64,000 nt of DNA from Methylocaldum marinum (GTDB lineage Bacteria; Pseudomonadota; Gammaproteobacteria; Methylococcales; Methylococcaceae), in assembly GCF_003584645.1 (NCBI RefSeq), contig NZ_AP017928.1, forward strand, positions 832,981 through 896,980. The letters run 5' to 3'. Within the stretch, counting starts at the first letter, position 1, and every line of letters begins with the position of its first letter. The position numbers and the translations under genes were made by a program. The notes beneath the pieces were generated by a model. That model was not told the DNA's origin. It made no database searches and was given only the letters and a program-made list of their open reading frames with translations. Positions 35,030-44,234 of the stretch are shown one piece after another.

Positions 35030-36157
35030 TTTTATACCAATTCACAAACAGATCTAAAGCAGGATTGTTCGTCGGCTTCCGGCCAAGCCCGGAAGCACCA
35101 ATGGCGGGGAAACTTATGCCCGGTGGCCGCTGAGCCGTTTGCGTGTTCGGCGAAGTTCGGAGAGCAGCGGACAGCTTTGCCTCCATTGCGGCGGCAGTAA
35201 TCGGCAGCGATCGAAACCGGGGTATCGAGCAGCGCTAAGCTATGTCGCGCGGGTGAATTTGGCGTCGCCCGTCGGCAGGGCTTCATGAGTTCCCAGGGCT
35301 GAGACTTGCGCTGGCGTGCGCCCTTCGCCGAGAATCCCCGATAGCGAAGAACGGCTCGGCCTGTAGCGGAGGGCAAGGGCATTGTCGCGTGCAGACGAAG
35401 TGGGTTCACCAGGCGGATGAGGGCCAACGGATCCGTGGCGGGCTTGACCCGCGTAAGCCAGCGGGCCAGGCAGGAGCGCCCGCAATGGACTTTTCCCGGG
35501 ACCAGTGTGCCTTTCAGCCCGCCGAGGCGCTCGAGCAGCCGCGTAGTTTCCGTGTGGGCGCGGCGCAGGACGCTACAGCAGCGGGTCGCGGTGGAGAATT
35601 TCTGCACTGCCTGCCGTGGCAAGCAGTGTGGATTGTTGTATCTCGGGAGTGGCGATATCAAGATTCCGAGCGCTGATAGAAAGCCTAGGTTCGGGAAGCT
35701 GCACCTCGGCAGCATCAAATCACCCGGCAATGTGTCTCCACGCTCGGAAAAACCAATCGAACACCATACTCCCGCAAGCAGAATGCGGGTCATCGAAACA
35801 CCTCAATTCATTGAACAAGCAGCATCATCTCTAATGACGTCCATTAGAAATCCGTCGCGTCCTGCTACTTGCATTCAGGCTGTCTCGAGTTGACCCTAAA
35901 TGCTAATGGACTACCTGGGTTCAAAAAACGATCTGGGAAGTATAGATGTAATTTAAGTAATCGCTATTACCTTGTTCATACAGCACCTCAGCTCCCGATT
36001 AATGATCAATAATGGCCTCTGCGAGAAGCGGATAGGCCGGTTTGCCGTTAGGACCATGCACGATCACGTCTGGGTTCGTTCAAAGGCGCTCTTTTTCGGG
36101 AATGAATGCCCCGCGTAGCCTGCCGCGTTTGTCATGCCGCCCGAACGCAGCGTGGCA
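35030..36157. other. 1.1-kb region without a supported gene
   Basis: The region lies between the first EPS block 2 gene and the PEP-CTERM gene, where the block 2 promoter must lie. A 253-codon minus-strand frame (35032-35793) is open but rich in Arg, Ser, Pro and Cys, has no motif and no ribosome-binding site, and looks accidental. A short palindrome CTAATG-5-CATTAG lies near 35832-35848, and CTTCCGG/CCGGAAG near 35070-35090. No clear promoter seen. Confidence 0.4.
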
Positions 36158-36802
36158 TCAACCGCGCTGCCGCAATCTTCGGTGCATGCAGGCGAAACCT
36201 ATGCCCAAAAGTGCAAGGACTCCGGGCTCGGGCACAGTATTATTGGAGAAGAACGCCGCCGTAATACCTAAATCTCGAAAGTCCGGATGTAAGTATTGGG
36301 TCGCATCGTACAATATAGTTGGAACGCTGCCCGGCGCCATGAACAAGCCTAAGGATGGGCCTATGGTCTTTTGGATGCCGCCCGGAATGATCTGCCCATC
36401 GAAAGTAGCGTTGGGGGAGGAAATGAATCCCAATACGGGACCTGTTCCAAAATCGATAACTCCGAATAAGTCGCTAAATGTTCCGTCCGCCTCCGTCAAG
36501 TATGTCAGAGTATCTGCACTGGGATCGATGGCAAAATCCTGAGGCAAATAGTAAATGTTTTCCGCCTCTTCACTGCCGAAGGCCAAGGCCGCATAGGCAA
36601 GCACGTTATTGTTGAAGACCAGCATGCCCCCGGAAACTCCTCCTCTTAGCAGGGCGCAAGCAGGATCCAAAGCACATGTCACGTCGCCGGCATCGTCTGC
36701 AAAGCCCCGTATATCCAGGGCGGAGGCTGACAGCGGCGCCAGCCCCAAAATTGCGGCTGCAATTAGACCAACGAAGATTCTCTTCAGACTCAATGTTTTC
36801 AT
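36158..36802 (-). CDS. PEP-CTERM sorting-domain surface protein
   Basis: The 214-residue protein has a signal peptide (LIAAAILGLAPLSASA) and ends with VPEPGVLALLGIGFACMHRRLRQRG: the PEP motif, a hydrophobic helix and an Arg-rich tail that define PEP-CTERM proteins. Exosortase would cleave after the motif; these proteins usually occur in EPS-producing Gram-negative bacteria and enter the matrix. The mature domain (DIRGFADDAGDVTCALDPAC, then NNNVLAYAALAFG) has no known fold I recognise; two cysteines near its start could pair. No exosortase gene is in the window. Its place next to EPS block 2 fits an extracellular role. Confidence 0.88.
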   Translation of the reverse strand: MKTLSLKRIFVGLIAAAILGLAPLSASALDIRGFADDAGDVTCALDPACALLRGGVSGGMLVFNNNVLAYAALAFGSEEAENIYYLPQDFAIDPSADTLTYLTEADGTFSDLFGVIDFGTGPVLGFISSPNATFDGQIIPGGIQKTIGPSLGLFMAPGSVPTILYDATQYLHPDFRDLGITAAFFSNNTVPEPGVLALLGIGFACMHRRLRQRG

Positions 36803-36925
36803 GGGTATCCTCAGATTTGGATGGCTCGTCTACGGGACCCTATAAGCACGGTTAGTGCCAATCACAAAACGTGTATAAAAAACAATGAGAAATGACATCT
36901 GTGCATTTAGGAATGTAACAGGAAG

Positions 36926-36963
36926 GTGACTTTCGTAAAAAAAGGTGACAGTTTTGGCTGACA
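36926..36963. repeat. 38-bp direct repeat, copy 1
   Basis: GTGACTTTCGTAAAAAAAGG followed by TGACAGTTTTGGCTGACA. The same sequence with one mismatch recurs 151 bp later in the same orientation. Read from the other strand it starts TGTCAGCCAAAACTGTCA, reminiscent of the multiple end repeats of IS21-type elements; no transposase is present. Confidence 0.6.
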
Positions 36964-37076
36964 TAGTGGTCAACCTGTTTAGAAGGAATCCCGGAAATTG
37001 GAGCCTCAGCTGAGGTGGAGCCTATCGTGGCGATCTCCGCAACGAATTGCCGGCAGTTTTTGTAACCAGGAGATAA

Positions 37077-37114
37077 GTGACTTTCGTAAAAAAAGTTGAC
37101 AGTTTTGGCTGACA
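37077..37114. repeat. 38-bp direct repeat, copy 2
   Basis: Second copy, differing from the first by a single base (GTTGACAG for GGTGACAG). From here to 37684 I see no supported gene, only short open frames without ribosome-binding sites. Confidence 0.6.
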
Positions 37115-37684
37115 CAAGCGTCGGGCATTTTGAGGAATTTCAAGGAGTGAAGGCGCAACTCCGGCCCGAAACGGTGCGGACGCACCAAGTTAAGAAAGGC
37201 AACGTACGATTAAGCCGACCCGATATTATGGGAGAACAGGGATGCCCGGGCGCGGCAACATGCCGAGAGGGTTCGTCTTAAGCGGATTCATGTCGCATCG
37301 CCTCCATGGAAATGCATGGCCTCGGCGAAGTGAACAAGCCGGCGCTTCCGACCAACCGTATGGTCTCTTCTCCACGGTCAAGCCTACCCCGGAAAGGGGA
37401 GAGCCTCTACGCCTTCTTGGTCGAACAAAAGTGTTTGACGAAGAAGAACAGGAAGCATAGCGGCAGCGGAGCGAAGTGCGATTCCCCGCGTGGTTGCAGA
37501 GGCGGATGTTTGATCGGAGCGGTAATCGTGCGGGGGCAGAGCTCAATCGCGAGATGATCCAGGCAGCCTTGAGTCATTGTGGAGCTGGGTTTGCGAGCCC
37601 TTTGCACGGTCGGGAACGGTCGGACGCAGAACGAACGCGCACATGGACAAGCCCCTCCGCCTGCCCGGTCTCGTGCGGTAGAAA

Positions 37685-38007
37685 TCACGTACTAGCCGCA
37701 GAGCGGTAGTACGTGTTTGCCGCCGCTATCGCGCATTTCAGAGCGGTTTTGATTTGCTCGGGGCTGGCGTCGTTGGGCCTAAGCACCCCATTGGATAAAT
37801 CAAACGCCGGCGCTGAAACCGCACTGGTTTCTGCGCGCGCGGAAGGCGGCTTGGAATCCGCGGGAGTTTGATGAAGCAGCTGTCCGGAATTCGCAGGTCG
37901 ATGAAATTGCGGCCACTGTGCGAAATCGCTTCAGGTACCTTGTAGCTGAGCATGGGCGCGACCCCGTTGGGTTCGAGCTGAATCATTGGTTGTGCGGTTT
38001 TAGTCAT
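37685..38007 (-). pseudogene. Frameshifted small gene next to the RiPP precursor
   Basis: ATG 38007 has an AAGGT box. The first 30 or so codons read MTKTAQPMIQLEPNGVAPML...PEAIS, after which plausible protein continues only in the -1-shifted frame (DFAQWPQFHRPANSGQLLHQ, then PNDASPEQIKTALKCAIAAA) to TGA at 37685. The combined product would have about 105 residues. No family recognised. It lies 186 bp from the NHLP-type precursor gene on the same strand and could be a companion small protein. Confidence 0.35.
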
Positions 38008-38193
38008 GACTTACCTTGCAAGTAGCGATAGATAATAGGGACAAATACGGCGAATCGGCGCCGCGCCGAAGACGTGTCGTTGCTGTGGACCATCAGGCCG
38101 GGTAGGGTCTCATAACGGTGACCTTCCCAATGCCGGCAAACGGCCGATGAAACTCTGCCGCGCGTGCGCCTGCCTGCCGGGCCGCGCCAAGGC

Positions 38194-38481
38194 TCACTCC
38201 AGCATCATACCGCCCGCGAGCTGCTGTACCTCGGTATCGGCATCGCTTGATCGAAGCTCACTCGTTTGGAGCTCGGGCCGGACCGGCAACACGAGATGGA
38301 TGCGGGAGGGTTCGTCTTCGACCACGACGAAGTTCACGCCGTCGGGCAGGGCTAGACCGGATTCCCGCATAACGTCGTTCGGGTTGTCTAACAGGCGCCG
38401 CTTGAAGGTGTCGTCGCTCCAGGTCCGAGCGACAACGCTGCGCCAGACGGCCTGCAATTCGGAGGTGGCGGATATGGACAT
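38194..38481 (-). CDS. NHLP-type (nitrile-hydratase-like leader) RiPP precursor
   Basis: ATG 38481 has AAGGAG 6 nt upstream and gives 95 residues. The body looks like the nitrile-hydratase-alpha-derived leader of proteusin/TOMM precursors: VWRSVVARTWSDDTFKRRLLDNP, then GLALPDGVNFVVVEDEPSRIHLVLP. It ends QQLAGGMMLE; the double-glycine motif is the expected leader cleavage site, which leaves a core of only four residues. No modification enzyme or NHLM transporter is visible nearby, so this is an orphan or a leader remnant. A longer upstream frame (to 38619) is not supported by a ribosome-binding site. Confidence 0.75.
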   Translation of the reverse strand: MSISATSELQAVWRSVVARTWSDDTFKRRLLDNPNDVMRESGLALPDGVNFVVVEDEPSRIHLVLPVRPELQTSELRSSDADTEVQQLAGGMMLE

Positions 38482-38855
38482 GATTTTCTCCTTGAGAATG
38501 AATGGTTCCAAACATCTTGCGATCCGGAAACAAACCGGAATCGGGAGTTCGCTCGGCGGCGAGACCTTTTTAAAGCTCCCTTGGCTCAAGAGGCAGCCGT
38601 GAATCTCTCGTCGCAACACGCCCGCTGGTTATGGCTCGCGGTGAATTTAGCCGTAAGCCAACCTGAACGGGACGGTTGGCAGATTACTGGATGACTGCGC
38701 TCGAAGTCGTTAGGCAGCGGTAAGGAATTGGTAAGCCTTTCACCGCGAATACCCGATCGGTAATCGGGCATCCGGCCGAAAGGTCATGATTGGGAAAGGA
38801 TTTTGGAATGCCGGCTTCCGGTATTCGGCAACCGGCAGACAAATCTTTGAGCCGA
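38482..38855. other. Intergenic region with GCCGG-type repeats
   Basis: The 374-bp gap holds two similar stretches in tandem on the minus strand (CTGCCGGTTGCCGAATACCG near 38820 and a diverged copy near 38765) and a short palindrome CGAT-CGGTA-ATCG. No gene is supported. Confidence 0.35.
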
Positions 38856-40333
38856 TTACGGCGCATATCGGAGTCTTCTTTTCATGGGCTCGGCATTAAG
38901 CAGCGCGGCGCGCAAAGTCAGGGCTTCTTCATCGTCCTCGCCCAGGGAATCCGCAAGTTGATGGATGATAGCCGCGGATTGCGCCCAATAGCGGCGTGCT
39001 TCCTCGTGGCAATCCAAGCGCTGGTTGACATCTCCCGCGAGGGCATACACCCGCCAGGCCGCCAGCGGGAGTTCCGCGTCTTCGGCATCGACGATGGCGA
39101 GCGCGCGCGACAGATGCGCCAGCGCTTCCTCCCAGGCATGCTCCGCCATGGCGATCTCCGTGAGCAGCCGATGGCCGAGTGCGAGATAGGCCCGTTCGCC
39201 CGGCGGGCCGGCCAGTTCGAACAGCTTGTCCGCTTCGGTGCGCGCTCGCGCAGTCTCTTCTTGCGCCAGCCAGTATTCGCCGACTCCGTGGAGGAACATC
39301 ATGCCAAAACGCCGATGGATCAAAACGCCCGCTTCCATAGCGGAGGTGATTTCGGCGAAGCAGCGCGCGGCCTCGTCATATTGCCCCAGCCCCAAGTGTG
39401 CCCGTCCGAGCAGGATCGGTCGGAAAATGACGGCATGGGGATCACCGAGCCGCGGTTGCGCTCGTTCGCACAATGCCAGTCCGCCTTGAAAGTCCAGGGC
39501 CTCCAGGTGCAGCCACGCCGCCAGCAACTGGAGCAAGGTCTGGACGAAAGGACTGGCGTTTTGCTCGGCGGCGCGCAAACCTTCCGCCAGGAGCTTTCTC
39601 AGTTCGCCCCACTCGCCTAGATGCAGCAAGGCCAAGCCTTGGAAACATCACCGGCTGCGCAATGAAAACCATCGCCCAGCTCGCGGCCGAGCTGCGAGTA
39701 CTCTCGCGCCGCAGCCAATGCAGTGCGGTAATCGGACCGATACAATTCCAAGGCCGTGTACAGCATGAGATATAGAGCCAGCGTCGGCCAATTTCCCGCC
39801 CGCCGGGCCACATCGATAGCGCGCACGAGGGCTGTCTGCTCCCGATCCCCCGGCCAGACGCCCATTTCGAGGTGAAAATAGACCCGTTGAGCTTCCGCGT
39901 ATGCCTTAAGACCCTCATCGGCAACCGCCTTGCTTCGTTCTACGGCCTGTTCCATGGTTACGAGAAAGCGCGCAGAATCGTATAACATCAGCGTGAGGCA
40001 CAAGAAAATCAGACCCCCGACTTCCTGCTCCAATCGGCCTTCGGCGCGGGCCAGGGCAGCTAGGCTATCAAGATCCTCCACCACGCTCGGCCAATCGTTC
40101 AGAGCGCGGTGAACGAGGGCGCGTTGCTGCAACAGCGCCAAACGCGCGTCGACCCGCTCTTCCGCCGGCAGCCGGTCCACCCACGCGAGGGCTCGGCCGA
40201 GATAGTCGAGAGCTTCGCGATTGGCGAAGCGTGCCGCCGACTGATCGGCGGCCTGGTGCAGATAGCGCAGGGCTCTGGCGAAATCACGCCCCTCTTCGAA
40301 GTGGCGGCCCAACTCGGCGGCGATCTCTCCTGA
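38856..40333 (-). pseudogene. TPR-region remnant of a large ATPase/regulator, 5'-truncated and frameshifted
   Basis: Two overlapping frames, 40312-39617 and 39635-38856, together encode about 490 residues of helical repeats (GRHFEEGRDFARALRYLHQAADQSA, YDEAARCFAEITSAME, WEEALAHLSRALAIVD). They match the C-terminal tetratricopeptide half of large STAND/MalT-like or cyclase-associated ATPases. A frameshift near 39630 splits them, and the homologous sequence begins abruptly at a 22-bp inverted repeat, with the nucleotide-binding part missing. A decayed regulator is the best reading; a sequencing error could explain the frameshift but not the truncation. Confidence 0.7.
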
Positions 40334-40380
40334 CTCATTGAGGTAAGCCCCCGGCTTTGCCGGGGGCTTACCTCAATGAG
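40334..40380. repeat. Perfect 22-bp inverted repeat with 3-nt loop
   Basis: CTCATTGAGGTAAGCCCCCGGC and its exact complement flank the trinucleotide TTT. It lies where the TPR pseudogene is cut off and 38 bp before the start of the hydrolase gene. It may be a strong bidirectional terminator, a recombination scar or a fold-back template-switch junction; there is no T-run after the stem. Confidence 0.8.
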
Positions 40381-40418
40381 TTACCGATAGCTTCGGCCGT
40401 TTGGCCTCGAAGCTCGTG

Positions 40419-41399
40419 ATGTTCGCATTAGCTCATCAGATGGCATCGGCAGAAGTGATCGTCCAAGAGGTGAGGATTCCGCGGGACAGCCTGAAGCTCC
40501 CCGGAGTGATCCTTTACGACGACAGTATTACCGCGCAGAGGCCGGCCGTTGTGATGTTGCACGGGTGCAGCGGCATGTGGCGGAACGGCATTCCCCACGA
40601 AGCCGACTCCGTTACCCAGCAGCCCAGGGTTGAGCAATACCTGGACAAATGGGGACGGCGGCTCGCCGAGGCCGGTTATATCGCCGTCGCGGTAGACAGC
40701 TATACCGCGCGGAAACCACCGGACCAGACGGAGAGAACCTGGCAGAACCAGTGCGGCTGGGAATACGATCAAGGCGTCAGCGAGAATACGGTGCGGCCGG
40801 GCGATGCGGAAGCGGCTCGCGCCTGGCTGGCGGCACGCAGCGACATCAAGCCCGGCAAGATCGGCCTAATGGGATGGTCGCAGGGGGCTACCGCCGCAAT
40901 GGTTGCCATGGGCGCCACGCCCATCGACAGCAAAACGCTGAGAACGGAGGCGAGCACCAAGCCGTTCAAGGGGGCGGTCGCATTCTATTCCGGCTGCGGC
41001 TTCAAATACGGCAAAAACACTTGGGCTTTCAACGGCACGTCCTATTCGTATTGGCGCCCTTACGCTCCGGTGCGGATCAATCACGGCAGCCATGACAAGC
41101 TCTACGATGCCGCTTACGTCAAGGAAACCGATACCTTTGATCTAAACCCGCTTCCCGATATCCGCTACCACTGCGGAATGCGGGTGGATCGGGCCAAGAC
41201 CGTCTACGGTGCCGGCAAAGCCAACGGCAACGAGGTGACGCTGGCGGTCATGCCGGATGCCCACCACGGTTTCGATTATCCGCATCAGACCGGCTTTCCT
41301 GCTGAACCCTGTCCGGAGCCGGGTCATCCCGCGGATGCTCGGGCGGAATGTGTCTATGACCTCGAATCGCTCAGCTTCCTCGATGCGCTGCTGAAGTGA
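40419..41399 (+). CDS. Dienelactone-hydrolase-family alpha/beta hydrolase
   Basis: From ATG 40419 the product has 326 residues. The oxyanion-side motif VVMLHGCSGMW, the nucleophile elbow GLMGWSQGATAAM (Ser), and the terminal MPDAHHGFDYP (His) give a complete alpha/beta-hydrolase site. The frame opens 18 bp earlier at a TTG. The first residues (MFALAHQMASAEV) look like the end of a signal peptide whose beginning has been lost, and no ribosome-binding site is evident; the 22-bp inverted repeat sits immediately upstream. The enzyme is presumably a periplasmic esterase or lactonase in intact relatives; here expression is doubtful. Confidence 0.8.
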   Translation: MFALAHQMASAEVIVQEVRIPRDSLKLPGVILYDDSITAQRPAVVMLHGCSGMWRNGIPHEADSVTQQPRVEQYLDKWGRRLAEAGYIAVAVDSYTARKPPDQTERTWQNQCGWEYDQGVSENTVRPGDAEAARAWLAARSDIKPGKIGLMGWSQGATAAMVAMGATPIDSKTLRTEASTKPFKGAVAFYSGCGFKYGKNTWAFNGTSYSYWRPYAPVRINHGSHDKLYDAAYVKETDTFDLNPLPDIRYHCGMRVDRAKTVYGAGKANGNEVTLAVMPDAHHGFDYPHQTGFPAEPCPEPGHPADARAECVYDLESLSFLDALLK

Positions 41400-41569
41400 A
41401 CACGGCTTGTCCGTAAAAGAAACTCTGATCTAGAGCTCCAGGTGTCGCGGGGTGGTCCGCCCGATGCCTGCAAAGGCAGGCGGGCCGATGTAGGGCTTGC
41501 CTCCATCGGCCATTGTGATACCTGAGACTTGTAAGGCGAGAGGAGGGCAAGCCTCCGTACGGACTGGAT

Positions 41570-41869
41570 CTAGAAACGGCGGCCGCCGCCGAAACCGCTG
41601 CGGCCGCCGCCGGAACGTTCCTCACGCGGACGGGCTTCGTTGACGGTCAGGCTGCGTCCCTCGACATCTTTGCCGTGCAGGGCGGTAATGGCGGCCTGAG
41701 CCTCCTGATCGTTGCTCATTTCGACAAAGCCGAAGCCCTTGGAACGGCCGGTCTCGCGGTCGGTGATGACGTTCGCCGAGCTTACCGCGCCATGCGCGGC
41801 GAAAATTTGTTCCAGGTCGTTGCTGCTGATGGAATAGCTCAGATTGCCGACATACAGTTTCTTACTCAT
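41570..41869 (-). CDS. RRM-domain RNA-binding protein
   Basis: The 99-residue protein is a single RNA recognition motif: RNP2 as KLYVGNLS (residues 4-11) and RNP1 as RSKGFGFVEM (around 44-53), followed by a Gly/Arg-rich tail (ERSGGGRSGFGGGRRF). Such proteins resemble cyanobacterial and proteobacterial cold-induced RNA-binding proteins. It lies 364 bp downstream of an RhlE-type helicase gene on the same strand, so the two may serve RNA remodelling together; the long leader between them shows no structure I can name. Confidence 0.95.
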   Translation of the reverse strand: MSKKLYVGNLSYSISSNDLEQIFAAHGAVSSANVITDRETGRSKGFGFVEMSNDQEAQAAITALHGKDVEGRSLTVNEARPREERSGGGRSGFGGGRRF

Positions 41870-42233
41870 AAACGACTCCTAAAATAGGGAAAAGAAATAT
41901 CAAAACATTGGCTGCCGATCCGATCGATCAGCCGTTTACGGCGCCTCTGCCGCCGCTTCGCCCATCGGGACGCGCTGCGTCGAGGCGAAGTCAGTTGCCG
42001 CGCAAGGCGTGCCCATCGTGGGCGGCGATCGCGGCACGGGCCTACCGGCCCTACATTCCGTCGAACCCGATTCGGCGGCAGCCGCCGCTGAAAATGTCCC
42101 GCATCGAGTCCATGACCCATCCCCGCCGATCTCGCTCCCAAGACACCGGCGAACTCCCGTTCGTCGGCGCGCCGGCTCGCGGGCATGGCTTCTCGGTCTC
42201 TGATCTGTTTTACCGGCGAGGACGAGCGATGTA

Positions 42234-43493
42234 TCAGAGCGCACGGCGGGGCGGGGCTCCTGCAGGGTCGCGGCGTCTCGTCGCCCGTGCGTCCGAACGC
42301 CGCGCGGGCTTGGCTGGCGTACGCGGCGGCGAGGGTTCCGTTTTTACGCGCGCAAGAATTTCTTCGGGGACCGGCTGGGCCGGCAGCGATCGACCGAGTA
42401 GACGTTCGATGCCCTTCAGTTGCGGTGCTTCGTCCCGGCAGACCAGGGAGACCGCGGCGCCGTCGGCGCCCGCGCGGCCGGTACGGCCGATCCGGTGCAC
42501 GTAATCTTCGGGAACCTGCGGGAGTTCGTAATTAACCACGTGGGGTAGCTGTTGAATGTCCAGTCCCCGGGCGGCGATATCGGTGGCCACCAGAACCTGC
42601 ACCCGATCCGCCTTGAAGTCGGCCAGTGCCTGAGTCCGCGCGGACTGGCTCTTGTTGCCGTGGATCACGGCGACCCGAAACCCGTCCCTGCCGAGCTGCT
42701 CCGCCAGCTTGTTGGCGCCGTGCTTGGTTCGGGTGAATACCAGGGTCTGGCTCCAGCATCCGCTACTGAGAAGATGAGAAAGCAGGACCTGCTTGCCCGC
42801 TTTCGGCACGTGATAGACCGATTGTGTGACCAATTCGGCCGGGGCGTTGCGCGGCGCCACTTCGATGCTCAGAGGGCGGTGCAGCAGCCCGGCGGCGAGT
42901 TTCCGGATATCCTCGGAGAATGTCGCGGAAAACAGCAGGTTCTGGCGGACTTTCGGCAGCAGCCCGAGGATACGTCTGATGTCATGAATGAAGCCCATGT
43001 CGAGCATGCGGTCGGCCTCGTCCAAAACGAGAAATTCGATGGTTGAGAGATTCGCATGGCCTTGGCTGACTAGATCCAGCAGGCGCCCCGGCGTCGCAAT
43101 CAGAAGATCGATCCCCCGGCGGAGAGCGGCCACCTGCGGCTGAAGCCCGACGCCGCCGAAGACCACTGCCGCTCGAACGCCGGCGTAGCGGCCGTAGATG
43201 CGCACGCTTTCGCTGACCTGCGCGGCGAGTTCGCGGGTAGGCACCAGCACCAGCGCACGCGGTCCCCGGTGATCCGGAGCCCGCGTGGTTGCACGCTTTT
43301 CGGTTAGCCGGTGCAGCAAGGGCAGGGTGAATGCAGCGGTCTTGCCGGTACCAGTCTGGGCCGCGGCGAGCAGATCGCGGCCTTCTAGCACGGCGGGAAT
43401 TGCCTGTGCCTGAATCGGCGTGGGAGCGGCGTAGCCTTGTTCGGCCACGGCGCGCAGCAGGGCTTTGGAAAGGCCCAGGGAAGAAAAAACCAT
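42234..43493 (-). CDS. rhlE: DEAD-box RNA helicase, RhlE-like
   Basis: Starting at ATG 43493 ([16 protein letters not shown], with AGGAAA upstream) the product has 419 residues. All helicase motifs are present: Q motif [11 protein letters not shown], Walker A AQTGTGKT, motif Ia [21 protein letters not shown] as [16 protein letters not shown] as LLFSATFS, motif [19 protein letters not shown] and [10 protein letters not shown]. The basic C-terminal tail is RhlE-like. An upstream 27-codon extension is open but lacks support. Involved in RNA decay or ribosome assembly, especially in the cold. Confidence 0.95.
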   Translation of the reverse strand: MVFSSLGLSKALLRAVAEQGYAAPTPIQAQAIPAVLEGRDLLAAAQTGTGKTAAFTLPLLHRLTEKRATTRAPDHRGPRALVLVPTRELAAQVSESVRIYGRYAGVRAAVVFGGVGLQPQVAALRRGIDLLIATPGRLLDLVSQGHANLSTIEFLVLDEADRMLDMGFIHDIRRILGLLPKVRQNLLFSATFSEDIRKLAAGLLHRPLSIEVAPRNAPAELVTQSVYHVPKAGKQVLLSHLLSSGCWSQTLVFTRTKHGANKLAEQLGRDGFRVAVIHGNKSQSARTQALADFKADRVQVLVATDIAARGLDIQQLPHVVNYELPQVPEDYVHRIGRTGRAGADGAAVSLVCRDEAPQLKGIERLLGRSLPAQPVPEEILARVKTEPSPPRTPAKPARRSDARATRRRDPAGAPPRRAL

Positions 43494-43901
43494 TATCTTT
43501 GTTTCCTGGCTCTGGCCTACCGGGCTAAACGCACGGTACCGGGTGAGCGTGAGCGATTGGGTTGTGGTGACCACAGGGCCGTCCGAGACGGACGTTCCAC
43601 GTGCGGTTTGCTGGAGGAGGCGGGATTAATTAACAGGTGCCTCGGGGGCATGGACTGAGAGGGAAATTCCGTATCCTCGTGACGAAGTCCGGTCTTCGTC
43701 CGCGACAAACTGACGTCAGCATAACCGCTTTTTTGGAAAAGGCCTAATCGAATTTTTTTCGCGAAGCGCTGGACATCTTTCCGGTTAAGGCGCACTGTGT
43801 GGGAAACGAGTACCGTCCGGACCGGCGGCCGCGAATTTTCGGAGGGTCTTCGGAAATGCCCCGCGGGCGGGAAGGCGGCGAACCGAACGTTAGAGGTCGA
43901 G
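43494..43901. other. Divergent intergenic region
   Basis: The 408-bp space between the divergent helicase and zinc-ribbon genes should hold promoters for both. I see no confident sigma70 boxes, riboswitch or repeat. Confidence 0.4.
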
Positions 43902-44177
43902 ATGCTATCCACGAGTTCAACACAGTCAGATCCTTCGCTCACAGCCAGTCATTTCCGGCAAACCTGCGGGTTTTGCGGCTGCGTGTTCCGTGTGGAAGTC
44001 ACGTGGCGAATATCCTTTTCCTATTCCTCCAAGGCTCTTCAGGACACACAGGCCTATTCCTGCCCGGAATGCCGACGCGATTCTCAGATCAAGACTTCCA
44101 CCGCACCAAGAGTGATTTTGATTTCGAAACGTACCGATGGCCGCAAGGGACCGTGTCCGATCGATCAGAGAACATAG
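43902..44177 (+). CDS. Small zinc-ribbon protein (91 aa)
   Basis: ATG 43902 has GAGG 6 nt upstream. The protein carries two CxxC pairs, CGFCGCVF and CPECRR, about 37 residues apart, typical of a zinc ribbon, separated by a hydrophilic segment. No catalytic domain. A longer in-frame start at 43797 has no ribosome-binding site. It lies 57 bp before the GT41 gene on the same strand and may be co-transcribed with it. Function unknown. Confidence 0.6.
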   Translation: MLSTSSTQSDPSLTASHFRQTCGFCGCVFRVEVTWRISFSYSSKALQDTQAYSCPECRRDSQIKTSTAPRVILISKRTDGRKGPCPIDQRT

Positions 44178-44234
44178 CGGACAACCGAACGCATGTCTTG
44201 CCGACCCTGAAGCCGGTTCGAGAGCCAAAGCCCG

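Noticed and set aside
35032..35793. 253-codon minus-strand frame upstream of the PEP-CTERM/EPS boundary
   Set aside because: Arg/Ser/Pro/Cys-rich, no motif, no ribosome-binding site; I suspected a decayed mobile element or intron piece but could not support it.
36926..37114. Possible CRISPR array
   Set aside because: Only two repeat copies with a 113-bp spacer and no cas genes; unlike any CRISPR layout.
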